DNA of 64,000 bases from Gallaecimonas xiamenensis 3-C-1 (GTDB lineage Bacteria > Pseudomonadota > Gammaproteobacteria > Enterobacterales > Gallaecimonadaceae): assembly GCF_000299915.1 (NCBI RefSeq), contig NZ_AMRI01000016.1:1-64000 (forward strand). The letters are read 5' to 3'. A program made the position numbers and the translations under genes. Shown in pieces: positions 1 to 6,806 of the stretch; the stretch's first letter is position 1; the number at the start of each line of letters is the position of its first letter. Below the pieces are notes generated by a model. That model ran no database searches. It was not told where the DNA came from and worked only from the letters and a program-made list of their open reading frames with translations.

Positions 1-74
1 CATATACCCTCAGCAGTCGCTGATAATTTCGCTCGCCTTGGATTTGCGTTTTTAATAACAAAACACGGTATCAG
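1..74. repeat. Diverged direct repeat, copy A (partner 440-513)
   Basis: Begins CATATACCCTCAGCAGTCGC and matches 440-513 with scattered substitutions. Read on the minus strand, one frame stays open from about 123 to the window edge, and its peptide ...LIPCFVIKNAN resembles the ...LIPRFAVKNAN read from copy B. The similarity at protein level suggests that both copies derive from a once-coding sequence. Copy A may continue to the left of the window. Confidence 0.7.
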
Positions 75-175
75 AGCAAAGCAAACACCCTCAAGACTGA
101 TTAGTAGAGCACTGTCGATGTATTGCGAAAAATAAATTTTTGGTTATTCAGGAGATGGATGTCCTTTTATTTTTT

Positions 176-442
176 TTATTTTGTCACCTTATGGCTACTC
201 AGAAGATGGATGTCCTTTATTTTCAGCGCGGCTTCATTAGCCAAGAGACACCCGCCATTCTGGAGCGCTTGGGCCTTGATGCCGACAGCTTCCTTATCGC
301 CCTTGGCCAACACCAGCTTTCCCGTGGCACTGTGATTGGTCAAAAACAGGCGCAAAGTGCCTACGCCAAAGCCCATCATCGACGGCACGTCGTCGGCCCA
401 CCGATAAGAGCCGCTTAACTCCCCCTTCACCACCACGCTCAT
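176..442 (-). CDS. Hypothetical 88-aa protein between repeats
   Basis: An 88-residue frame. Its GC-rich body (about 228-440) contrasts with the AT-rich repeats on both sides. The start ATG lies at the edge of repeat copy B, after a GAGGG motif only three bases away. The last 15 or so residues (KIKDIHLLSSHKVTK) are read from the 37-bp repeat, so the C-terminus may be a fusion with unrelated sequence. I do not recognise a family. It may be a truncated insert rather than an intact gene. Confidence 0.3.
   Translation of the reverse strand: MSVVVKGELSGSYRWADDVPSMMGFGVGTLRLFLTNHSATGKLVLAKGDKEAVGIKAQALQNGGCLLANEAALKIKDIHLLSSHKVTK
187..223. repeat. 37-bp exact direct repeat, copy 1 (partner 575-611)
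   Basis: The 37 bases from CCTTATGGCTACTCAGAAGA onward are identical to 575-611. A shorter diverged relative lies at about 151-172 (GGAGATGGATGTCC...). The spacing to the partner (388 bp) differs from that of the longer repeat pair (439 bp), so this is not one simple tandem duplication. Confidence 0.75.
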
Positions 443-513
443 ATACCCTCAGCAGTCGCTGATAGTCTCGCTCGCCTCTAATTTGCGTTTTTAACAGCAA
501 AACGCGGTATCAG
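440..513. repeat. Diverged direct repeat, copy B (partner 1-74)
   Basis: Second copy of the 1-74 element. On the minus strand it differs from copy A partly by conservative codon changes, but copy B has a stop after KNAN where copy A reads on. The two copies bracket a more GC-rich segment (about 224-435), which suggests insertion or unequal recombination inside a duplicated element. Confidence 0.7.
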
Positions 514-564
514 CGTGAAGTCAGCCTCATCAAAAGCGTATTGATATGGAAAGAGAAGACACAT
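478..564 (-). CDS. Possible 28-aa small protein
   Basis: A short frame starting ATG at 564 and ending TAG at 478-480, preceded by AAGGAG with an 8-base spacer, which is a good ribosome-binding site. The peptide starts MCLLFPYQYAF and ends in VKNAN. Its C-terminal half is related to the minus-strand reading of repeat copy A. It could be a genuine small ORF or the broken tail of a repeated gene. No family is recognised. Confidence 0.25.
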   Translation of the reverse strand: MCLLFPYQYAFDEADFTLIPRFAVKNAN

Positions 565-574
565 CGAGCTTACT

Positions 575-611
575 CCTTATGGCTACTCAGAAGATGGATG
601 TCCTTTATTTT
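575..611. repeat. 37-bp exact direct repeat, copy 2 (partner 187-223)
   Basis: Identical to 187-223. This copy lies just downstream (minus-strand sense) of the stop of the cassette gene at 622. Its minus strand supplies an AAGGAG ribosome-binding site in front of a 28-codon small frame at 478-564. Confidence 0.75.
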
Positions 612-621
612 TTTATTTTTT

Positions 622-1404
622 TTAATTCGGTAATTTGAACGACTTTTTAGTTCTGTCAGAAACAACTTCATTAGCTACATTGTTCAAGTATTCTTTAGCA
701 ATTTCAGCTATAAAATCATGTGCTTCATTTAAGCTCAATGAAGGTGTTTTATTATTTTGAATTGTTTTTTTAAATCCATGCCGAGAATGAATGCCAGAAA
801 ACTGATAATTGTTTGCAGTATTCGTAAAAGCACTTCGTCTTTTTTGATCTACTGTTATATTTATGCCAGAAAACTTGGAGAACGCTTCGATTGACTCAAG
901 TATTTTGTAATAATTAACCCAATCATGTACTAAGTCAAAATACTTTAGAAGCAAATAAACATCTTCCCTTTCTGTTGCTAAGTTTAACATTAACAATCGA
1001 ATATCTGATTTACAGAGTTTTTGAAACTCTTGTTCAATACAATACTTATTTAAATTACTTGGTTCTCCAAGAACTGACATTACATGTACTTTATTAACCT
1101 TCGATACAGAGCTACCTTGATGATTGAGACTCTCTAATTCAATTTTTCTAAAACTTTTGTCTAGTATTAACGAAATTCCATTAAACAATGAAACCATTTC
1201 ATAACCAATCTGCCAGACTAACTCTTCATCATCTTCTGATTCAAAATATATAGAACTTAAACGAAAGTCATCGTTCATACAGTCATGCCAATGATCCATG
1301 CCACCAGAAATATCAAAGTAACTGTTTCCTTGTGATTCAGAAAATGGTCTAAGCAATCTATGATCACCGTTTATTAAGAATTCCCATTTTTGCTCGCCGA
1401 TCAA
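622..1404 (-). CDS. Hypothetical cassette protein, TTG start, 260 aa
   Basis: The frame opens at TTG (1404-1402), with AAGGAG five bases upstream, and runs 260 codons. The protein is soluble-looking, acidic and rich in Asn, Glu and Lys, with no signal peptide or membrane segment. I do not recognise a domain. Its codons are AT-rich, unlike the GC-rich chromosome, which points to transfer. The start lies 16 bases after the GTTAGGC end of an attC-like site (1420-1491), exactly where a cassette gene begins in an integron array. No matching attC is visible after its stop, so the cassette is incomplete or its 3' end has been replaced by the repeats at 1-611. Confidence 0.65.
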   Translation of the reverse strand: MIGEQKWEFLINGDHRLLRPFSESQGNSYFDISGGMDHWHDCMNDDFRLSSIYFESEDDEELVWQIGYEMVSLFNGISLILDKSFRKIELESLNHQGSSVSKVNKVHVMSVLGEPSNLNKYCIEQEFQKLCKSDIRLLMLNLATEREDVYLLLKYFDLVHDWVNYYKILESIEAFSKFSGINITVDQKRRSAFTNTANNYQFSGIHSRHGFKKTIQNNKTPSLSLNEAHDFIAEIAKEYLNNVANEVVSDRTKKSFKLPN

Positions 1405-1419
1405 AACTACTCCTTGAAT

Positions 1420-1491
1420 GCCTAACGCCGCGCTCTACGGCAAGTTTGGAGCATAGCGGAAAACTTGTCCGACAGCAGTGCCTTGTTAGGC
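1420..1491 (-). other. attC-like integron recombination site
   Basis: Read on the minus strand, this 72-bp element starts GCCTAACAAGG and ends GGCGTTAGGC. These match the inverse core (RYYYAAC) and core (GTTRRRY) of an attC site. Inside it, CAAGTTT and AAACTTG form the central stem, and imperfectly paired segments with unpaired bases lie between stem and core, as in folded attC hairpins. It sits between two minus-strand genes, at the 3' end of the upstream lipoprotein gene and directly before the next start. This fits a cassette junction. Confidence 0.8.
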
Positions 1492-1597
1492 TATCACACT
1501 GACGGAGTGTTTTGACCGTATACAGATATCTGTGATATTCAATTAAAATCTTTAATTATATTAAAATGGTTTATCGCTACCCGAAGATATTTAAAAA

Positions 1598-2530
1598 CTA
1601 ATGTTGTGCATTATATTTAGCTTCTTCACATGGCCTGGTTTGACTTCTTAATATTTTCATTGCTGGCGATTCATCTTCCGAAAAACCATCATCAAACCAA
1701 TAAGCTGCATCTGCATATTGAAGTATTTCTCTCGCTAACACCCAGCGATAATGATTGTATATTGAACTAGATCCAATCAAATTATAGGTAGTCATTGTAT
1801 GTAGATCGCTAGCACCAAGCTTTTCTCTATTTAATTTATTCAGCACTTCATACTCGGTAGAGAGCAGATATATTCGATCATCAATATTTGAATGCACATC
1901 ACCTATTCGGGGGCTTGGATTAAAAAGCCAAGCTTGATTAATGACAGAAGAATATTTAAATGGGTATTTTGTCACATGCGCAGCCAGCCCTCCGCCTAAC
2001 GAATAACCAGTTACAACAACCCTATCCACCCCATCTGGCTTTCGATCAATCACATACTCTAAATATTTACGTGCATATTTATTTTGAAAAAGAAATATAG
2101 AGAAGTTCTGAACTAGATAATCTAATATAGAGTCACTACCATTGTAAGAAATAACGAGCTCAACCGATCCATCAGCTTTCGTTAAAAGATAAGATTTCGC
2201 TGCAAACCCAAATCCTGACATCCCTTCAATTCTGTCCGAATCGAATTCTAGTAAATGCTCCACATTCTCTGGGATATCAAAGTGAAACTCAGTATCAATC
2301 CCAGCTTTTTGAAGCGGCAGCAAGGCAATAACTGCATACTCATATGCACTCTTAGATATTCTCAGTTTTGACTTGGCAAGCTCGGGTCTTTGAGGTCCTT
2401 CAATCTCTGTAAGATACCTCTCATTACACCACACCTTACCCTCTAGCTTTCCATTATTTGTAGGCAAAATTGAGCACCCACCCAAAGCAATCAATGGAAG
2501 AATGCAAAGAAGCCTGTATATATTATGCAC
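1598..2530 (-). CDS. Cassette-borne lipoprotein with lipase-like alpha/beta-hydrolase fold
   Basis: A 310-residue protein starting at GTG (2530), with GGGGGA about seven bases upstream. Residues 1-19 form a lipoprotein signal with lipobox LGGC (Cys19). The segment near residues 126-133 (VISYNGSD) and the nucleophile elbow GYSLGG (Ser177) resemble class-3 lipases, and NPSPRIG follows near 204-210 as in that group. An ester hydrolase anchored in the envelope is the likely role; the substrate is unknown. Base composition is AT-rich. The gene lies between GTTAGGC (minus strand, 2572-2566) and the attC-like site at 1420-1491, so it forms a complete cassette of about 1.1 kb. The interval 1492-1597 holds only the 3' spacer. 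Confidence 0.75.
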   Translation of the reverse strand: MHNIYRLLCILPLIALGGCSILPTNNGKLEGKVWCNERYLTEIEGPQRPELAKSKLRISKSAYEYAVIALLPLQKAGIDTEFHFDIPENVEHLLEFDSDRIEGMSGFGFAAKSYLLTKADGSVELVISYNGSDSILDYLVQNFSIFLFQNKYARKYLEYVIDRKPDGVDRVVVTGYSLGGGLAAHVTKYPFKYSSVINQAWLFNPSPRIGDVHSNIDDRIYLLSTEYEVLNKLNREKLGASDLHTMTTYNLIGSSSIYNHYRWVLAREILQYADAAYWFDDGFSEDESPAMKILRSQTRPCEEAKYNAQH

Positions 2531-2565
2531 AGTAATTCCCCCTATTTTAATGATCGAATTTATGA

Positions 2566-2572
2566 GCCTAAC
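2566..2572 (-). other. GTTAGGC cassette boundary (core site)
   Basis: The minus strand reads GTTAGGC, a GTTRRRY core site, 35 bases before the start of the lipoprotein gene. It would be the recombination point at the 5' end of that cassette. No inverse core could be found within 130 bp upstream, so it is either an attI-type end or a decayed attC. Confidence 0.5.
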
Positions 2573-2584
2573 AATAGTTATGAA

Positions 2585-2717
2585 GCCGGCTCGTTTTCAC
2601 TCATCAGATCACTTGGAGTGTCGGTTTTAACCATCTGATTTTCCTAACGATATCTGCGACCCTATTTATCGTCTTGCGTGAAAACGAGCCGGCCTCTTTT
2701 GCTGATGGGACCGGCTC
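2585..2717. repeat. Nested inverted repeats with alternative hairpins
   Basis: A perfect 16-bp inverted repeat, GCCGGCTCGTTTTCAC (2585-2600) and GTGAAAACGAGCCGGC (2678-2693), encloses a smaller one, ATCAGAT (2602-2608) and ATCTGAT (2633-2639). The right outer arm can instead pair through GAGCCGG (2686-2692) with CCGGCTC (2711-2717), which is followed by five T residues and so looks like a terminator. The two pairings exclude each other. No gene overlaps. Confidence 0.6.
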
Positions 2718-2917
2718 TTTTTCTTGAAGTCGGGCTCCCATCAAAACTCAATTTGCTTAGTTGCATTGGCAATGCGCGAACTGCTGCATGAGGGAGCTGC
2801 CAGATAAAGCCTAATGAGATAAAAGTTTTTATTTATCAGATGGATAATGGGGGGTTGAGTTGGGAGTAACCGAAGCTACCGCCCGTGGAATCAGGTTATC
2901 CAAAGTCCCTTTATCGT

Positions 2918-3048
2918 CCTGAGTTGTTACCCATCCCTGGTGGCTCCTTCCACCTCGCACGTCCTGTGCTCGCGTAATACTGCGCGAAAGCTGTGCTTCC
3001 GCTTCGAGTATTACCCTGAGTTGTTACCCATCCCTGGTGGTTCCTTCC
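2918..3048. repeat. 34-bp direct repeats flanking a hairpin
   Basis: The 34-bp segment at 2918-2951 (CCTGAGTTGTTACCCATCCC onward) recurs at 3015-3048 with one mismatch. Between the copies, GTAATACT (2974-2981) and AGTATTAC (3007-3014) form an inverted repeat, and the second arm directly abuts copy 2. The arrangement resembles a small repeated intergenic element. No protein or known RNA is evident. Confidence 0.65.
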
Positions 3049-3382
3049 CTGGCAACATCTGACGCTACTGCGCCCAGGCTCTGTGGCCCAACGACACCAG
3101 GCCAGAAAGTAACACTAACTTAACAACCTCCGGTGAAAGGGTAAAGCTGCTTAATTCTTAACCCCTCACAAAACGGCGTCTTTGAGCCATGGCCTTAGGC
3201 AGCTGTGGCTAGGTCTTTGTGCCAAAGGCCGTGTGGCGACGTGTTGGCGGCAGGTGGGCGGGGGTACTAAAGGGCTGGGCAAGGGCTTGGCAGAGCCCTT
3301 ACCGGGTGGGCTTTGGGGTACGGGCGGCGGCACAAAGCGCGGGGGAGGGGCCTTTACCCTTGGGCAGAGGCCCTTGCTGGGG

Positions 3383-4195
3383 TTATGGCTGAGCCTTATC
3401 CAGCTTTTGCATCAGGGCATTGAGTTCGGCCAATACCAGTTGCGGTTGGTCGGACTGGATAAAGTGGCCGCTCTTTTGGGTGAGCACCGCCTTGCCCTGG
3501 GGAAAGGCCTGGGCCCAGCGCTGCCAGTTTTCACCCCACATTTGCCGGGCCTTGGCGGTAAAGAACAGGTTGGCGGGCTGGGCTGGGACTCTGACCGAGG
3601 CAATCACGGTCACCGGCATATCCTGGATCTGCGGGTAGCCAGGCAAGGGCCTTTTACTCCAAAAATCCAGGTATTGGTTGGACATGCCATTGGCCATGTC
3701 GTCCAGCTTTATTTGGGCGATTTCCCGGTTGGCCTGATCCAGGTCTATGGCGCGCATGATGTCTACGTCGTGCTCCGAGGACGGGTCCAATAGCAGCAGG
3801 GCTTTGAGCTGGCCTGGGTAGGCGGCGGCAAAGTCCCTTGCTACCGAGCCGCCGTAGGAGTGGGCCACCAAGATAACCGGTTCCCTTACCTTGAGCGCGG
3901 CCAGTAGATGATGGGTGTAGGCGGCGTAGTCCAGGGAGCTGAAATGGCGCTTGATGGGGGTGGAGTTGCCGTTGCCGACCCGGGAATAGCGGATCACTTT
4001 GGCCTGCTTGGCTATCTGGGCAAAGACCGGGTCCCAGTCCTTGAGGCCCGCGCTGCCACCGGCTTCCAGCAGCACCGTATGGGGGCCGTTCCCTGCCGCT
4101 TCGTATTCGATGTCAAAGCCGTCCACCTTGACCAGGGCCGGCGCCCCCTGGGCGGCCATGGCCAGCAGCGACAACATCAGCAAAATGCCTTTCAT
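3383..4195 (-). CDS. Exported alpha/beta hydrolase
   Basis: A 270-residue alpha/beta-hydrolase. The start at 4195 is chosen because GAGGTGG precedes it and it opens a clean signal peptide (MKGILLMLSLLAMAAQG-APA). An upstream in-frame start would spoil that peptide. The nucleophile elbow is AHSYGGS; an Asp in LLLDPSS and the late His of KSGHFIQ complete a plausible triad. The fold is that of proline-iminopeptidase or lipase-like esterases, and the substrate cannot be told. The gene stands alone, transcribed toward the non-coding region and away from the methyltransferase behind it. Confidence 0.8.
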   Translation of the reverse strand: MKGILLMLSLLAMAAQGAPALVKVDGFDIEYEAAGNGPHTVLLEAGGSAGLKDWDPVFAQIAKQAKVIRYSRVGNGNSTPIKRHFSSLDYAAYTHHLLAALKVREPVILVAHSYGGSVARDFAAAYPGQLKALLLLDPSSEHDVDIMRAIDLDQANREIAQIKLDDMANGMSNQYLDFWSKRPLPGYPQIQDMPVTVIASVRVPAQPANLFFTAKARQMWGENWQRWAQAFPQGKAVLTQKSGHFIQSDQPQLVLAELNALMQKLDKAQP

Positions 4196-4302
4196 AACCA
4201 CCTCGAACAGACCAAGCAAAAGCGGGCACAGGGCTTGGCCCTTAGCTTAAAAGCCAAGCTGGCCAGCAACTTAGCAAAAGCCCCCGGCAGGGTAAAAGCG
4301 CA

Positions 4303-5004
4303 TCAATCCCCTTGGCGCTGCCCCAGCCAGCCGTGAATAAGCCCCGCTTGGAAGAAGGGGAAAACCCCGGTAAAGCCCCCTTCGGCCAGCAGGGCGGCGA
4401 CCTGGGCCGGGGGCAGCACCGCCACGTCTTGGCGGTAGGCGTTTTGCATCCGCGCCAGGGCGTCGGCAGAGGGCAGGGCCTGGGACATCACCTTAAACCA
4501 CAGGGCCAGCTGGGCCTGGCCTTGGGGGCTTTGCAGATCGGCGGCCAGATCGGCATTGGCCAGCAGGCCACCTGGGGCCAGGCGCTGGGCTATGGCGTTA
4601 AAAAAGCCGATGCGCTGGGCCTTGTCCATCAGGAACTGGGACACCAGCAGGCTGGTGGCGGCGTCGAAGGGGGCGCTGGGGGGCAGGTCTTGCAGGTAGC
4701 CGGTAAAGAAGGTGCAGCGCGCCGCGATACCGGCCTTTTCGGCCTGGTCCCGGCACACCGCCACCATGGCCGGGGCAGGTTCTACCGCCGTGAACTGCCA
4801 GCGGGGAAAGACCTTGGCCAGGTGCAGTATTTCGCGGCCGGTGCCGGCCCCCACGCAAAGGATGCGGGCGTGCTCGGGCAGGGCGGCGAAGGCGGATTCC
4901 AGCAGGAAATAGAGGCCGCCATTGATGGGGGCCAGCCGCGCCCATTGCTGGTCGTAACCCTGGGCTTGCTGGTCGAAAAGGGCAATGAGTTCCTGGTTGG
5001 TCAT
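4303..5004 (-). CDS. SAM-dependent class I methyltransferase
   Basis: A 233-residue methyltransferase. Motif I is CVGAGTGRE at about residues 50-58, and an acidic motif II (VEPAPAM) follows at the end of strand beta-2, as in small-molecule methyltransferases. The start at 5004 (MTNQELIAL) follows GGGAGA; a frame start 30 bases upstream has no such site. It is divergent from the Rrf2 regulator gene at 5084 across 79 bp that carry a palindrome, so it is probably that regulator's target. The methyl acceptor is unknown. A tellurite or arsenite detoxification role is possible but unsupported. Confidence 0.75.
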   Translation of the reverse strand: MTNQELIALFDQQAQGYDQQWARLAPINGGLYFLLESAFAALPEHARILCVGAGTGREILHLAKVFPRWQFTAVEPAPAMVAVCRDQAEKAGIAARCTFFTGYLQDLPPSAPFDAATSLLVSQFLMDKAQRIGFFNAIAQRLAPGGLLANADLAADLQSPQGQAQLALWFKVMSQALPSADALARMQNAYRQDVAVLPPAQVAALLAEGGFTGVFPFFQAGLIHGWLGQRQGD

Positions 5005-5053
5005 GGTGTCTCCCGGCTGCGCTTGACCTGTCATGGTTCACGTAATATTGTTT

Positions 5054-5071
5054 GTTACATTAAATCGTAAC
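5054..5071. promoter_or_regulatory. Palindromic operator between methyltransferase and Rrf2 genes
   Basis: GTTAC-N8-GTAAC lies 13 bases before the Rrf2 gene start, within the short divergent intergenic region. Its position and symmetry suit an Rrf2-family dimer acting on both genes. The binding protein is inferred. Confidence 0.45.
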
Positions 5072-5083
5072 GGATAAAGTTAC

Positions 5084-5542
5084 ATGAAGCAAAACAACAG
5101 CCTTTCTTCCTGCCTGCACCTGCTGCTGCACATGGCCCAGGGCAACAAGGCGGTGACCTCGGAACAGCTGGCCACCTTTTTGGACACCAACCCTGTGGTG
5201 GTGCGCAAGATGCTGGCGGGGCTGAGGGAGCACCAACTGGTGCAGTCGGACAAGGGCCACAAGGGCGGCTGGCGCCTGAAAAAGCCCTTGGATGCGATCC
5301 GCCTTTACGACGTTTACCAGGCCCTGGGCTCCCCCGGGCTCTTTGCTATAGGCAACCGCAAGGACAACCCCCAGTGCCTGGTAGAGCAGGGGGTGAACCG
5401 GGTAATGGACCAGGCCCTGGCCAGTGCCCAGACGTTGATCCTCGACCAGTTCCAAACCCTGACCCTGTTCGACATAGGCCAGGAGTTCCTGGCCCATCCC
5501 TGGTCAGACACCGACACCCTCAAAGGAGGCCATCATGAGTGA
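5084..5542 (+). CDS. Rrf2 family transcriptional regulator
   Basis: A 152-residue Rrf2-type protein with the usual N-terminal winged helix: the recognition helix region is TNPVVVRKMLAGLREHQLV at about 35-53, followed by a wing with KGHKGGWRL. It has only two cysteines (Cys10 and Cys98), not the three-Cys cluster of IscR or NsrR. It is therefore more like the cluster-free YwnA/CymR branch and may sense thiols or a small ligand. It overlaps the next gene by 8 bp and is divergent from the methyltransferase, so it probably controls both. Confidence 0.85.
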   Translation: MKQNNSLSSCLHLLLHMAQGNKAVTSEQLATFLDTNPVVVRKMLAGLREHQLVQSDKGHKGGWRLKKPLDAIRLYDVYQALGSPGLFAIGNRKDNPQCLVEQGVNRVMDQALASAQTLILDQFQTLTLFDIGQEFLAHPWSDTDTLKGGHHE

Positions 5543-5921
5543 CCCTAGCAGTACCGCCATCCTGGCGGCGTTTTGGCAGTGCCTGGTTGTGGCCGTGGCC
5601 GCCAGCAGTATTTCCATCACCATCACCCAGACCGAACTGTTCCGCCCCTGGCGGGAGTGGACCGCCAAGAAAAGCCACATGATAGGTTACCTGTTCAAGT
5701 GCTTTTACTGCTTCAGTCACTGGGTGGTGTTTGCCGGTATCGCCATCTACCGGCCGGTGCTGGTAGAGAGCGGCGCCCTGTGGGTGGACTGGACAGTGTC
5801 GGCCTTCTTTACCCTGACCCTGTGCGCCTTTGTCAGCGGCCTGTTCTTCAAGGTGTTCCAGGCCGCCATGACCAAGGCCATGGTGGAAAAGGACATGCGC
5901 ATCAAGCTGGGCCTGGAATAA
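5535..5921 (+). CDS. Small membrane protein, DUF1360-like
   Basis: A 128-residue protein with an N-terminal hydrophobic stretch (about 8-30), a second near 60-75 and a third near 85-105. The motif KCFYCFSHW (about 55-63) resembles the CxxC...W signature of DUF1360 membrane proteins, whose function is not known. It overlaps the Rrf2 gene by 8 bp, so the two are translationally coupled. A strong terminator follows. The paired cysteines next to an Rrf2 regulator hint at metal or redox stress, but this is speculation. Confidence 0.65.
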   Translation: MSDPSSTAILAAFWQCLVVAVAASSISITITQTELFRPWREWTAKKSHMIGYLFKCFYCFSHWVVFAGIAIYRPVLVESGALWVDWTVSAFFTLTLCAFVSGLFFKVFQAAMTKAMVEKDMRIKLGLE

Positions 5922-5929
5922 GGCCCATA

Positions 5930-5958
5930 AAAAAACGGCGCCCTTGGGCGCCGTTTTT
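5930..5958. terminator. Bidirectional rho-independent terminator
   Basis: ACGGCGCCC-TT-GGGCGCCGT is flanked by A residues on the left and five T residues on the right. It closes the Rrf2 operon (+) and the convergent YebC-like gene (-). Confidence 0.9.
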
Positions 5959-5973
5959 GTCAGCCGTTACCGC

Positions 5974-6693
5974 TTAGGCGAATTTGCCGTTGTGGTACAC
6001 GTCTTGTACGTCTTCCAGATCGTTCATCATGCCCACGAAGCGCTCGAACTGCTCGGCGTCGTCACCGGCCAGCTCGTGGTCAACCTGGGGCAGGTAGGTG
6101 ATTTCCTCGACTTCGAAATCGATGTCGGGGTTCATTTCCTGCAGGGCGGTCTTGGCCTTGAAGAACTCGGTAGGCGGCACCAGTACGGTGACCATGCCTT
6201 CGTCGGCTTCCACGTCAGACACGTCCACGTCGGCTTCCATCAGTGCTTCCAGTACCGGCTCGTCGTCGTCACCGGCAAAAACAAACATGGCGCGGTGGTC
6301 GAACATGTGGGACACGGAACCCTGGCTGCCCAGTTTGGCTTTGCAGCGGGAGAACACGCCGCGAATTTCGCCAAAGGTGCGGTTGGGGTTGTCGGTCAGG
6401 GCGCTTATCAGCACCAGGGCGCCGCCGGGGGCAATGCCTTCGTAGACGGCGGGCAGGAAGTCTTCACCGCCGGCACCGCTGGCCTTGTCGAGGGCCTTTT
6501 CGATGACGTGGGTGGGCACCTGATCTTTCTTGGCGCGGTCGATAAGGCTGCGCAGGGTGGTGTTACCGTTGGGATCGGTACCGCCTTGCTTGGCGCAGAC
6601 GTAGATGCTGCGGCCGTACTTGGAATAGATCTTGGTTTTGGTGGCGGCCGTTTTGGCCATGGATTCTTTACGGTTGTTAAACGCTCGGCCCAT
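5974..6693 (-). CDS. YebC/PmpR family regulator, YeeN subgroup
   Basis: A 239-residue YebC-family protein. The N-terminus (MGRAFNNRKESMAKTAATKT, then KIYSKYGRSIYVCAKQGG) follows the YeeN branch rather than the MAGHSKW opening of classic YebC. The body keeps the family signatures: AKKDQVPTHVIEKALDKA, EGIAPGGALVLI and TDNPNRTFGEIR. YebC proteins were first described as DNA-binding regulators, and more recent work links the family to translation of proline-rich stretches; which applies to this branch is not clear. Single gene, convergent with the Rrf2 operon. Confidence 0.9.
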   Translation of the reverse strand: MGRAFNNRKESMAKTAATKTKIYSKYGRSIYVCAKQGGTDPNGNTTLRSLIDRAKKDQVPTHVIEKALDKASGAGGEDFLPAVYEGIAPGGALVLISALTDNPNRTFGEIRGVFSRCKAKLGSQGSVSHMFDHRAMFVFAGDDDEPVLEALMEADVDVSDVEADEGMVTVLVPPTEFFKAKTALQEMNPDIDFEVEEITYLPQVDHELAGDDAEQFERFVGMMNDLEDVQDVYHNGKFA

Positions 6694-6713
6694 GGGAATT
6701 CTTCTTGGCTAAT

Positions 6714-6754
6714 TAAAAAAACAGCAGGATTGTAACCCTTGGCGGCGCTGCTGT
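6714..6754 (-). terminator. Terminator of the amidohydrolase gene
   Basis: On the minus strand ACAGCAG and CTGCTGT pair across 20 bases and are followed by seven T residues, before the YebC-like gene starts. Confidence 0.6.
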
Positions 6755-6806
6755 CTTCTTTGAGTGCGCTTGAACCGGCGGGCCAGGGCCCGCCGGGGGC
6801 GGGGCC

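Larger units (their letters stand above)
2531..3382. other. 852-bp non-coding region
   Basis: No convincing gene lies here. From left to right it holds the cassette boundary, the nested inverted repeats at 2585-2717, an 8-bp inverted repeat TGATGGGA/TCCCATCA (2703-2743), the repeat unit at 2918-3048, and then about 260 bp of G-rich sequence with no feature I can name. Plus-strand frames reaching into 3182-3793 are shadows of the hydrolase gene. Confidence 0.6.

Noticed and set aside
2566-2700. A full second attC upstream of the lipoprotein gene
   Set aside because: GTTAGGC is present on the minus strand, but no inverse core RYYYAAC lies within about 130 bp, so only the boundary is reported.
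1-3382. CRISPR array or tRNA/rRNA genes
   Set aside because: The repeats have only two or three copies and irregular spacing. No cloverleaf or rRNA segment could be recognised here or elsewhere in the window.
3182-3793. 203-aa open frame on the plus strand near the non-coding region
   Set aside because: It lies mostly antisense to the alpha/beta hydrolase and reads as repetitive Gly/Leu-rich sequence; its 5' part is simply G-rich DNA.
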